NCBI GenBank assembly: GCA_022829145.1
Contig: CM040743.1
Span: 10,062,146-10,126,145 of the forward strand
DNA from: Albula goreensis
Taxonomy: Eukaryota; Chordata; Actinopteri; Albuliformes; Albulidae
DNA: 64,000 nucleotides
Direction: 5' to 3'
Part shown: one piece after another, positions 47,556-58,995 of the stretch
Numbering within the stretch: the stretch's first letter is position 1
Layout: every line of letters starts with the position of its first letter
Position numbers and translations under genes: made by a program
The notes under the pieces: model-generated
What the model was told of the DNA's origin: nothing
Databases searched by the model: none
The model's input: the letters and a program-made list of their open reading frames with translations, nothing else

Positions 47556-47562
47556 TATAAAA
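47556..47562 (+). promoter_or_regulatory. s100a1: Candidate TATA box of s100a1
   Basis: TATAAAA, about 75 nt upstream of a good donor (CAGTCCG|GTAAGA at 47634/47635). S100 genes usually have a TATA promoter and a short non-coding exon 1, so this is the best candidate promoter for the coding exons at 49.7 kb. Confidence 0.5.
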
Positions 47563-47586
47563 TGTTGGACGGAACATTTCTCAATG

Positions 47587-47634
47587 TCTGCTTATTACGT
47601 CTCGTTCAAACCGCCACCACCCTTCTTCAGTCCG
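47587..47634 (+). other. s100a1: Candidate non-coding exon 1 of s100a1
   Basis: Start placed about 25-30 nt after the TATA box; end set by donor GTAAGA. It would splice to the acceptor at 49665. Inferred, not proven. Confidence 0.4.
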
Positions 47635-49665
47635 GTAAGAGTTCGACCCTACTACTTCTTGTACATCATGTATTGTCTTGGAAGTCTTAACCTGCACAGC
47701 TACTTTTCTTAGTCCTATATTGCACTGCAGCAGACAATATCCGTAGGCTACTTCCAAAGGTTGTGGTTATATTTTATTGTTTTGGCGTGGCTTCCGACAG
47801 TCCCATTAATGAATGATATACATGCCAACTAAGCCTGGGGTAACTGTCACAATTATTGCTATAGTTCAGTTTTTATAGCGGTCTCCTAACGTAACTTGCT
47901 AAGAATTTTGCCATTCAGGTTTACGTTGACTGTTGTTTAATATTATAGCGACTCATATGTGTGTATACCCGTTTTTTCCCTAAGAAAACGAATGGAAATA
48001 AAACTTTAAAAACAGAAAAACAACAGAAAAGAAATCCTGCTCTACTTACCTACTGTCAGTAAAACCATTATCATTGGGAGGTTTGTCTCACCTCTCCTGT
48101 TATGCTGCCTTTCTCTGAGATTTCTTTGTTATTTCCTTTTTGCTCACTCATTTCATTCCTCTGCTATTGACCCAGCCTTCCCCTGCGTCTTCCTTTTGGG
48201 CAGTCGTTGTTCTTCACACTTCTCCTACTTAGTGTTCAGATAGACTCTTGTAAGGGTTCTGTTCACCCCTTTCAGCACCATTCAAAGGGACTGTGCATAT
48301 ATTAGCTTTCATATTGAATGTGTAGGGGGTTCTCAGTTTTGCTGGTTATGTGATTGGAGAGAAGAGGTGTAAATGAACAGAAAACTTCTGCCTTCTGCAA
48401 CCACTTACTTGCTACTTAAGTATTCGGCTCTTCATGTTGCACTCAGTTGTTCCACTTCCAGTCATTTCTCACCCTACCCACACAGCCACACCAAGTACCC
48501 CCTCCCTGTGCTGCCTCTGTTTCCCTCTCTCATTTACTGCAACAAGTGATCAAGCCAAACTTTATTTCGCCGTTGCTCTGTCCTCTCTGACTTCTTCAGT
48601 GTCAGTTGGAGTCTCAGTGTGGTGGCTGAGGCACGTTGAAATACAGCAGGTTTAAAAGTAAACGTCAAAAGAGTAAGAAAATATTGAGCATATGGTTTTT
48701 TTTTAAACTTTGCACAACTCACACGGTCTCAGCTCACAAGACCAGAACGTATGTGATCTGAACGCCAAGATTTTCCAACCCCACCTTTTCCCTTCCTTTT
48801 TTACATTATGTCACACTGCAGTGTCGTGATTCTTACGTCTTTGTATTTCCAAATGCTTAAAATCATGTTCATAACCATAAGGTTCAATCCTCTTATGCAT
48901 GCTGCTCTTTGCTGCAAATGCAACTCAATACAATGTAGTAGTAAGTAGTAACGCTAGTAAAAATTTCAAAAATGATCTGTTCCACAAGAAATATTAAATA
49001 CTGAGTATAGACATAATTCTTAATGTTCAGCTCTATATATGTATGGAAACTCTTTATATGTATGGAAACCTTTTATATCAATCATCCTGAAAAAATGGTT
49101 GCCATGTCAGTTTTGTATGGATAGAGAGTTTCTTTGTGTGCATATCTCTGTCTTTCTTTTGCTTAGTTGTGGATTGAAATAGTGTTCCACACCATCTTTC
49201 TCATTGTGATATCATTGTAATACTGGACATGATGCTTTGTGTGTTTGTTTCAGTTTTAGCCTGAATGTGCCATATTGTGCAAGTTGAAAGTGTGAGGTTA
49301 AACATGTGGTATGCTAACCCCTTACACTCTCTGCCAGTAAAGAAGCACATTCCCTCCTCTGCAGTGAAGTACCGGTCTTTGGTGTAGTAACTCTCCCCTT
49401 CTATTTTCTCTCTAGAAAGTCCCTGACCCTCAGATTGTTGCAGATCCTTTGACCATTTCATTCCATTTTTAATTTAAAAAAAAAAAATTAACACATGTAT
49501 TGTTTTACAGCATAATTCAAACAGAGGAAGCAGAATTTTGTAGTAGCTCAAGAGTACAGGAAGTGATTCTGAATACTGAGAAATAATCACCTGTCTCCTT
49601 TCATATAATAATCTCCTTTCATAGTAACCCATCTCTGTCTATCTGCCTCTCTGTTTCTCTCCCAG
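47635..49665 (+). other. s100a1: Probable s100a1 intron 1
   Basis: No coding sequence assigned. An antisense open frame at 49201-49461 is of unknown origin. Confidence 0.4.
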
Positions 49666-49686
49666 TGTAATCACTAGTCTGCAGTC

Positions 49687-49827
49687 ATGCCTTCCGAACT
49701 GGAACACGCTATGGAGTCCCTCATCACTGTTTTCCACCGCTACGCTTCCATGGAAGGCAACAGTAACTCACTCAGTCGCCGGGAGCTCAAGGACCTGATG
49801 GAGAATGAGCTGTCGGGGTTCCTGAAG
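49687..49827 (+). CDS. s100a1: s100a1 first coding exon
   Basis: 47 codons from ATG to donor AAG|GTAGGG. The exon itself starts at 49666 after acceptor ctctcccag. It encodes helix I and the pseudo-EF-hand. Confidence 0.92.
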
Positions 49828-52800
49828 GTAGGGGTATTCACTGTCTTGATCCTCCACCCCTGTCCCCCAGGGCAATAGGCACGCTTGGCATAGTAAAGGT
49901 GAGCCTTTTCTCTTTCTGTGGGGGAAAAAACTCCTATACTGTTCCAAACTACAAGTGAACCATTGGTGATTAATAGAAATTCAAAGACCTGCATGCACTT
50001 TGGTCCTCCTACTGAATACTTAGTTAAGCCATTTAGGCTCAATTATCGGTTAGGTCAGGGACCACTACTTCACACTGCTACACAGACAAGCTTTGCTGAC
50101 ATCAACATGTCTGTAAATAGGAAGCATTATCAAAGACCCAAAACTGAAGTCCTTCTGCATCATTCTTTTGTTCCACAATTGGGAAGCTTCATGAAGCCCA
50201 TGTATGTGGTGCAGTTTCTGGAGCTGGTCGATTTTGACCAGTGGATTCCAAAGCTAGAAATCGCCAGGTGTTGCTTAAGAAATTGGGAAACCAGATGCAG
50301 AAAACATGGAAATGGTTCCCAAATGTACAGGCATACAGAATCATCACCCCCTCACTTTCTCTATCTCTTTTTCTCAAGTCACATTTATTGACATGACAAA
50401 CAGACTTTTATATTACCAAAGCAAAACTGATGGAAGACATACATGCACTTTGTACACTTTGCAGTTAATTTCACATATTTTCCAAGGACACATATCAGAA
50501 GAAAATAGCCATTTTTGTATCTTAAATCTCAACACTTTTGTTTCCTATTTGCATAAATCTACACTTTTGCCTGTGTCTTTGTGTGGTTTGACCTGGAACT
50601 TTTTTTCTGTGCTGTCTCGATGTCTTCATTTGCAGCTTCATTTGCAGATTCAACAGCCTTGACCAAATATAAGGGCTTTTGCCAGTGTCTGCATTGGGTC
50701 AGATGTTCTGGGGTTTTTGCATGTAGATTTAAATAAGGATTCAGGAGGAAAGCATCCAAGTGGGTGATTAAACTGTCATGGCGTGTCAGGCCACCCAGCC
50801 TGGTAGAGAGTTTGTCTGCCAAAGCATGTCAACATGTCGATGTTTCTTTCCACCTGCACAGCCTGCACCCCATGCAGCCAATGCAAGCGGACTGTATGCA
50901 TTGTTTTGTCCAGAGGCAATTAGAACCTAACTGCTGGGAGAGTTACCATGGCAAATTACAACCTCATAGAGGAGAGTGCTCTATCAGCGAGCCAATGAAA
51001 AATTCTTTCAAACCCATGAGTTAAGAGTTATTACTCTTTTTAACAAGCTAAATGAGATTGTAAGATAAGAGCCTTCTGTGTGAGAATGAGGCTACATTAT
51101 GACTAACTAAGCATAGTCCCATGGCCACCGTCAGCACTGGCTATTCTGGAAGACATGTTCACAAAGGGGGAAAAGGTCAGCGACTCTGTCCTTACAACCA
51201 GTCTGATCCTCTCACTCTGCAGATTCCTCACTCAGGTCCAAGTGTGTCATATGTAACGGTCAGAAAATGATAGTAAGTAATAGTCATAAATCCATTAAAT
51301 AACTTATTTAAAAGCATTTCACTTGTCTGGAAATTGTTTCTATTGGAACTGTGGTAAATGAAATCTAAGGAGGCATTACTAGTTCAAATCTAATTTTCTG
51401 AGCTGCTCCACTGCTGTCTCCTGGAGGCAGCCGTTTGATAACTCACAGCTTCAGCTGAGAAATCAGCGGAAAGCAGTGGGAATCACATGCCAATGTGTGG
51501 CTAATGACTATGAAGGAAGCCTGTATGTTGTCCTGGCTTGTACACTATCTTATATACTAGTGCTGTATTAACCGATATTAATATTTGAAATATAAAAGGA
51601 TGATTGAGGCCAGAGACCATTCAGATGTAGTTGGACTTTTTAAGGGAGCACGCTGTAGTATTTTAGAATGGGAAGAACATGTTTCACAATGTTTTTACCT
51701 GTCTCCAGTAAAATGAAAACTCATCAAAGAAGCTTTTGCTGCAATGCCAAGTCAATTTTAATTGAAACGTGTATGTCTTTAAAGCAGCGGCGCAGGAGAC
51801 ATTTTTGAAGTGGGTGGGACCAAACTGTGAGCAAAAGGTCTCAACTTTTAAACTTATACAATATTTTTTTTTTCTCAAAAGTCGGGGGAGGATCGGGTCC
51901 CCATGAAACTGGGGGGGATGTATCCCCCCATCCCCCCCTCCACCTTAAAGAGACTAAAGCCATTCGCTTGGATCCCAGTCTGAATTTCCCATCTATCATT
52001 GACATTACCTAAATTGGTAATGAAAATATTAGTCTATACAAAAGTTCTTCATGCTGTTCTGTGTATAACCCAGGAAAGATTTTTTTTGTTTTAATTCAAA
52101 TTTATCGTATTTAATTTCTACTCTTAACATTTCAGTGTGGAGGAATAACGATCTCGTCACTGTTTGTTATCTTTCCTCTTTGTTATCTTTCCCCTTGGGA
52201 GGAAATTGAATTGTGGTACTTCCATACGGGCGAATATTAGGTAGCTGCCCTGTTGCTCTTGTTCATCAAAATCCTGTCTGAACTGAACATTTCTTAAAAC
52301 TTACAATTCAAAATTCAGTTTTCAGTTGACTTACCTCCTTCTCTTTCTGATATGTCTATATCAGTCTCAACATAAGTACTTTTTGGCATCTGAATTCTGT
52401 CGTTTGGAATTTTGCATTTTCATCCCTTGCAAAATTACCCCAGTGTAATGTCTTGCAGACATTTCTTGTCTCATGGTGCATACTCAAATAGAATGAGTGT
52501 AGTGACACAGATATGGAGCAACAGTGACAGAATAATTCACAGGTTACTCTCTCAATTCAGTTATATGATACAAAGTGCTTTATTGACATGACAAAATACA
52601 AGCTATCAAATACACTCAGAAAATAATAATGGTAAATACAACAATGGTAAAGCAAATAATAGTGGTAAATTAGTAGTATTATAAACAGCACAGTATGAAT
52701 ACAATATAAAAACTAATATGGTAAATAGTAATATTGCATGACATTTTTCTTTTATTTTAATTCATTTACCTCTTGATCATTTCATTTTTTACCACATGGG

Positions 52801-53168
52801 AAGATACAATAATGGAGACCAAAAGTCAACCCCCCCCCCATTTTCTCTCTCTCTGCCTCTCTCTTTCTTTGTCATAAAGGTCATTACATGGCAGGGTGAA
52901 AGCAGGGTTCACACCATTTTTTGTTGATCATATTGTGGCCTTTTAGCAGTAGTGCAGTAGATGGATGCTAACTCCCTCCTCCCCTCACCCTGTCTCTGTC
53001 TCCCAGGCTCAGAAAGACACCGTTGCTGTGGATCGCATCATGACGGACCTGGACGCCAACGGCGACGGGGAGGTGAACTTCGAGGAGTTTGTGTCGCTGG
53101 TGGTGGGGCTCACCGTTGCCTGTGAGCAGTACTACCAGCTGCACTTGAAGCAGCAGGGCAAGATCTGA
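49687..53168 (+). CDS. s100a1: S100-A1-like calcium-binding protein
   Basis: Join 49687-49827 and 53007-53168, 100 residues. Phase-0 junction, acceptors ctctcccag and gtctcccag, donor GTAGGG. S100A1 is a dimeric EF-hand protein that regulates Ca2+ cycling (ryanodine receptor, SERCA) and other targets in muscle and neurons. The first exon reads MPSELEHAMESLITVFHRYA and LSRRELKDLMENELSGFLK, close to mammalian MGSELETAMETLINVF. The pseudo-EF loop is about residues 20-33. The second exon opens AQKDTVAVDRIMTDLDANGD and has the canonical loop DANGDGEVNFEE, then LTVACEQYYQ with the conserved C-terminal cysteine. The tail is six residues longer than in the 94-residue mammalian protein. The intron is 3.2 kb. 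The ATG sits 21 nt after the acceptor, as in other S100 genes. Confidence 0.92.
49828..53006 (+). other. s100a1: s100a1 intron 2
   Basis: About 3.2 kb, AT-rich. At 51770-51950 is a stretch with GGGGGAGG and a later GGGGGGGATGTATCCCCCC palindrome, resembling ends of fish DNA transposons (low confidence). No exon was recognised. Confidence 0.6.
53007..53168 (+). CDS. s100a1: s100a1 second coding exon
   Basis: 53 codons and TGA. Contains the canonical EF-hand DANGDGEVNFEE and C-terminal helix IV. Confidence 0.94.
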   Translation, partial: AQKDTVAVDRIMTDLDANGDGEVNFEEFVSLVVGLTVACEQYYQLHLKQQGKI

Positions 53169-53233
53169 GAACAGGAGAGGAGAAGGAAAGAGAGAGGGAG
53201 AGAAAACTAACTTTTGTAATGTGTGCACTATCA

Positions 53234-53239
53234 ATTAAA
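53234..53239 (+). terminator. s100a1: Poly(A) signal ATTAAA of s100a1
   Basis: ATTAAA 66 nt past the stop codon. A (TG)n tract starting near 53296 could act as a GU-rich downstream element. Confidence 0.6.
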
Positions 53240-53289
53240 CACTTTCAAACCCCTAAACCATAGATACTGAGCCATTTCTGTGCTGTCTG

Positions 53290-53295
<6 letters not shown>

Positions 53296-53371
<76 letters not shown>

Positions 53372-53374
53372 TGT
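53296..53374. repeat. (TG)n microsatellite
   Basis: About 36 TG units with one GGG interruption, starting about 60 bp after the s100a1 poly(A) signal. Confidence 0.97.
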
Positions 53375-56300
53375 AGCATGTGCCTGTGTATTTGATAGCT
53401 TGCCTATTGGTCAGTAAGCTAGCATGGATTTCCTTTTTAATCCCGATTAATTATATAACAATCAATACCAATCTCTTGATACCCTAAGGGACCATTCATC
53501 TAATTCCTGAAAGGTGTTATATTAGAGCACGATTCTTCTACACATGCCTTTAGGCTTAGGCCAACAAGCTTTTTTCCTCTCTGAAAAGCCATGTCTGTTG
53601 AATACTAAGCCTGGTTTGACTTGGAGCATTACAATAATCCATAATTAAGCCCTTTTTCTAATGTTTCACTGCAAATTCAGGCCACACCCATTCCTGTTAC
53701 ATTTCCTGTCTGAACGGACCAATGGGCACGCTCTCTGAGGTCCGTGCACTTAGCTGATGATCACTACTAACTGAATGCTTGTAGATTTATGTCTACAATA
53801 TACGCTTTCGGGACCTCATATCTACTATTTTGACTTTGTCTTTAAAAACAACATAAATAAAATAATATAAAATGTGAAAAAAAAAATTTTTTTTTGCCAT
53901 ATTATGTGCTAAGCTTAATTAGCATCACAAAATGTGTACTCCATGATATATGCTTATGTAGTTAATAATATGATGGAAAATAGGTATGCTTTTATTTAGT
54001 TATTAGGTGATATGAAGCAATAAACCCATACACATAGGGGATGAATAGATAGGCAGAGGCACAGGAAGTGGAGTTACAGCAGATGGAGGGTACCTACCCT
54101 TGTTTATATCATATCTCTGTTATTTCCTGCACCTCACATTTCCACTTGACATCTGCACACAGCTCGACTTCAAACACCAGCACTCCACCTGAGGGGGAAT
54201 TCAATGTCATTTGAAAACAGAATTCTACAGCCACTTGGTGAACGCAAACTGCTATTTCAAATTTCATCTGAAACATCGGGTTACTGTCATTAAACGATGA
54301 TAGTTTGATTCCAAGTGTAATGTTAGAGTAAGGCGTTACAAAAATGACAAAATTCACAATGTTACATTTCACCCCATATATTTTATTAGCTCTGCACAGA
54401 CCAATATGCTGCTGGCTGTTCTTGTACTTGTGGCTTCTTAGTCACATGTTCTATCACAAATATAGCTCCCTCACCTCCCCCCCACCGCACCCCCTTCACC
54501 TTTTCCTGAGTAATAAGGCCAGGGTTTGTCATATCCCCGTGAAAAAAAAATCTTAAGAAATTGTTTATTTATACACAATGCGTTTATTTAAAAAAAAACT
54601 TTATGTTGCAGCAAGCAAAAAGGTCCAGAGAACACCAGCCATCACTATTTCATATTTATGATATGTTTGGCCCTGATATTTTGGCTGTCCGGGGAATGGA
54701 GTGCTGCTATCTAGCTGTTCAGGGTCCATTCTGCATTTGCTCCCAGAATGTGCAGACTGCCCCTCCCCGCCCTGCCTTGCGACCACACCTGCATGCTGCA
54801 GCTCTCCATACTCTGTTTTGTGACCCGCAACATGAAAAGGAAAATGAAAAAATTAAATCTCTTCATAGAGGGCAAAATATAAGAGCCATACCTTGCCGAT
54901 AAAATTCATATATTCCTTTCCCAGCCCAGATTCACTTATGTACTTATAGGCCAAGTTGTTAAAAGTATTTATGTTTTTTTGTGTGTGTCTTCTTTCATCT
55001 GGTGTGATGGTGGCCACTGTGGTTTACAGTAGTAAATGCTTACCACAGGGGTGATTACAACAAAAGTATAAATGCAGAACAACCAGTAGAACACACACAC
55101 ACACACAATCATGCTTTTGAATGTATATAAAATATCCTTTACATTTTTTTTCATAAGTGAATAAAGTATGTCAGGGTTCCAAATACACGTTCTTGTGTAT
55201 ACAATCAGCCTGGACAAAAGGGAAATGATTATGCGCAAATTGTGATTTTTTCCTCTTTGTCCCTGAAGGGTTTGGCAAATTCTCATTTTGCGGCCTACTA
55301 CTGTTGCTGGTTTCTAGGCAAATATGGTGGTTGCTAGGTTACTGTGGGGTGGATTTGTGTAAACAAAATCTGGATATGCATAACACACCCATGTAAAAAA
55401 AAGGCTTTGCATTTCAGACAGGAATCTCCCTTTGACTGAGGTCTCACTTGCCCTTTCTTTTGCAACAGTATTAAGTGACTAAGTACAACAATATGTTGTT
55501 TATGGTCAGAGCTAGGCTTCGGTTTTCATTAGTTCCTCAAAGGGATTAGACGTAACCATGCACTAGGATTTTCGAATGTTGCACTGTTATGTAGCACTGT
55601 AAGAAAAAGACACAGAAACCACAATATATTGATTTATTGGAGTAATTCATCTAGTTATTAATTTCTTTATTTTTAAGTAACAAAGGATGTCTGAAAGAGA
55701 GAGTCATTATATTTAATATATTTATTACAATACATCTATATTTAATACATTTATCTGACTGATTATTTTGTCTGACCAAAGCCAGTAAGGCAATAAAAAG
55801 CATCTGCAAATAATTGAAATGAGAAAAGTGCCAAAAGAGAACTTTAAGACCAATTGCAGTCAATCTTTTTGTACAAAGCGGATCATATTTAGCCAACTCA
55901 CAAGAAACAGAAGATGTAACAAGTGTAAATGCTCAAAGTGACCGGCAATATCAATTAGCCCAATGCAAAGGACATGATAGTGCAGTTTGACAATGTCACG
56001 GCAGCAAGAACATTTTTTTTTAGACCAAACGAATGATAGTTTGAACAGGGATCTCTTTTTATCCTTGGGTCTGAGAGAGGACAGTTAACTACATTCACTT
56101 TCAGATTGTTCAGTAAATTGTTATAAGAAATTATATATAAATTCTTAATAATTATTACTAATAAGTCTGATTAAATGCATATTAAACCAAGACAAGAATC
56201 TCCAGCAGCCTGTACTAGCACTGCTAAATTCATGTTGAAGCTGTTGAAATCACTCCCCCTGTTGAGAATCATTTGAATATTTCATTTGTTTGTCTCCCTG

Positions 56301-58469
56301 GATCACAATTTATGTGTCATAGAGAAAATGCTTCCTCCAGTTTGGTTTACATTTCCTTTAGGTGGACAAAATGAGCCCAGGTTTTCTGATGATAGTCAGC
56401 TACTTCATATAACAAGCAAGGTTTGTTGAAAAAATACTTTGCAAGAGCCTAGAATACTTTCAAATACATGTGATCTGAGATGTGAATTTTTGCACGGTTG
56501 GATGTTTGTCATACAAGTGACCCTTTAAAAAATACAATTTCTTTACAGGCAAAAATATCCCTTGTGTGGTAAGATTAACTGATATTAATGGTCTCATATA
56601 CCAGTTTGTCTGGTTTCAGTTATTCTGGTTTTACCAAATACAATACAGATCAGGCAAAATATTTTATGTAACATGCACAAAAGGTAGAGTTTCCTCAGCT
56701 AGGGAATGGTTGCGCCTCACTTAAAAAAATAAATAAATAAATAAACTGGTTCGCTGTTTCATATTACTGGCTAAATAAAGATTCAGGGCTAAATTCAAAG
56801 GCATGTAGTGTCTTTAAATGTTCTATCAAAACAGGATTTACATCATAACATAATGATCTTTAAGTATGTTATACTTAACTGGACTGAAGTAAACATTGCT
56901 ATTGAAGAAGTTACATTTAAATCTTAAATAGAATAGCATTGGCACTAGAATCCATTTTGATTGAATTACTTTATACTCTTGGATTGAATTGCATTATGAT
57001 CTTATGCCCTTGATTGAAGCTAGCCCACAGTCTATATTGCTAAGATACAATTACTTTCAGTTGTGTCATAATGACTAGACTACTGAATCACATGCAGAAA
57101 ATAGTTTCTTTTGCTGTGCAGTTTCCTGTACCTGGGAAATGAATATCAGAGTAAAAATTGCCACTTAACTGAGCTGAACACAAACTCTCTTAACATGGGT
57201 TTATGAGCCTCTGAACAAAATGGCAAAGGTCTGAGACTTGAAAAATGCTACGTCGCTAAATCACATGAGAAGATGGCATTTGCACTCTTGTTGGTGGAGG
57301 ATTTTTCCGGTCTACTCACATGCCGTGTACTCAGGTGAGAGTGTTTGCATAAGCAATGGCTGATTTAAATTAATCAAACTCTCTTTGCTATGTCTTGCAA
57401 AGTATTTTTGTTATACGCAAAGGAGCCTATGACTATCTCTTTACAGGGGATTCACTCATTGTGCCGTCCATCGGGGATGATGTCATACTCCTTCTGAGAG
57501 GCTATTGTATTGTTGCATTATGCCATCCACTCCAGTGTCTCCAGTTTGGCTGTTGCACCAACTAGCGTTGCACCTTGACAGTCACGGTGCAATTGCTCCA
57601 TAATATACGCCCAACCTGTTTTAAACAGATTCAGTTTTTACACTGGAAATGAAATGTTTTTATCTAGGAGTACAGGGCAATAAATCCATATGTTGCTCTG
57701 CCACTGAACTACGCACATTTTCCAGTTTTTTTTTTTTTTTTTACTATGTAGGATACTACACAGTAGTATGCACTGCATGGACTGCTACATCCCACAGCCG
57801 CTGGTTTCCAGTTTCACACACTTGTAATGGGTCCACTGTTGATAATGCACAATGTGCCGTAAAAACTGAGACATCTGAGGGCTTCCATCCTTGATATACA
57901 AGTACAGGAAATTTTTAGTTGGTATCATGCCCAAGGAAGTGCCAGCAGCTGCTGATGTATGTATGCAAAGATTCACAAACTTCTAAAAACACACAGACAT
58001 TGAATGTTTGATGTTTAACGTACTGATGAATAAATAATCCATGTGCAATTTATTTTTTGTCATCTTTTCAATAATCAGTTTTGCCATCCCAGCCACTGAT
58101 GGAAATCAAATGGGGCCATCATTTTTTTAGAATACATTTCATTTGTAGTTGCATAACTCAATAATTTGCCAAATTCGGCAATGATATGGTTCTGTGGATG
58201 ATGTGACATGTTCCTCTATCTTCTGAGGGATTTTTGGAGGAAATATATTGAAAATGTATACTTTCTGTATTTTCACATGAAGCATCTGGATAACTATTCC
58301 ATGTTCGGCCACTAGAGGACAGAAGAGGAACATCATCACAGATTCCCTCACACTAATCAACACTGAAATTCCTGCAAAAGTATTTTTACTTTTTAGAAGA
58401 AGGCTTCTCCAAATTATGTTTCACTGCTCTGCAGAATTAATTTTTCTGTAACTCTTTTCAGGAGTACTC

Positions 58470-58470
<1 letters not shown>
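53375..58470. other. Intergenic, no gene recognised
   Basis: AT-rich unique DNA. Open frames are short and none resembles a known family. Confidence 0.5.

Positions 58471-58556
<86 letters not shown>
58471..58556. repeat. (AGTT)n tetranucleotide microsatellite
   Basis: About 21 perfect units of AGTT/TTAG. Confidence 0.98.
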
Positions 58557-58744
58557 ACTTAATCTGGTGCCAGAGAAAAAAAAAAAACAACCAGCCATAG
58601 CAGTGCTCAAGGTGGACAGATTTATGTCTGCAGGGTATATCATGGACCTGTCCACACATGCTGCAGAGGACATGTGCGTTTGTATCTCCAGTGTTGCAAT
58701 GAGGAAACAGCCCCTATGTAATGTTTACCCCCATTTCACACTAT

Positions 58745-58995
58745 GTGCTTTTTGTAGTATGGGCAGATGTGTCATGGGAGTCTATGGGCTCAATGATTGC
58801 TCCGAAGCCATTTTACAGGGCCAGGTTCACCTTCATCCAGAACAACGTACAGAGCTTACGTTCCTGTACACTGTATCGCTTTACACAGCTGGATATGTAA
58901 TTAAGCACTCCGAGCTCAATGCCTCGCTCAAGGGCACACTGGCAAGGCTCCACCTGGCATTTAAATCTATAGTTTACTTACTCTCTGTGGCACTC
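58745..58995 (+). repeat. Probable interspersed fish repeat
   Basis: Contains wording such as gcctcgctcaagggcacact followed by ggcaaggctccacctgg, which recurs in many fish genomes. The 145-residue open frame over it (58567-59004) has no protein-family look and is taken to be repeat-derived. Recognition is from memory and the class is not known. Confidence 0.4.

Noticed and set aside
53875-53900. A-run/T-run foldback (aaaaaaaaatttttttttt)
   Set aside because: A simple poly(A)/poly(T) junction without transposon context.
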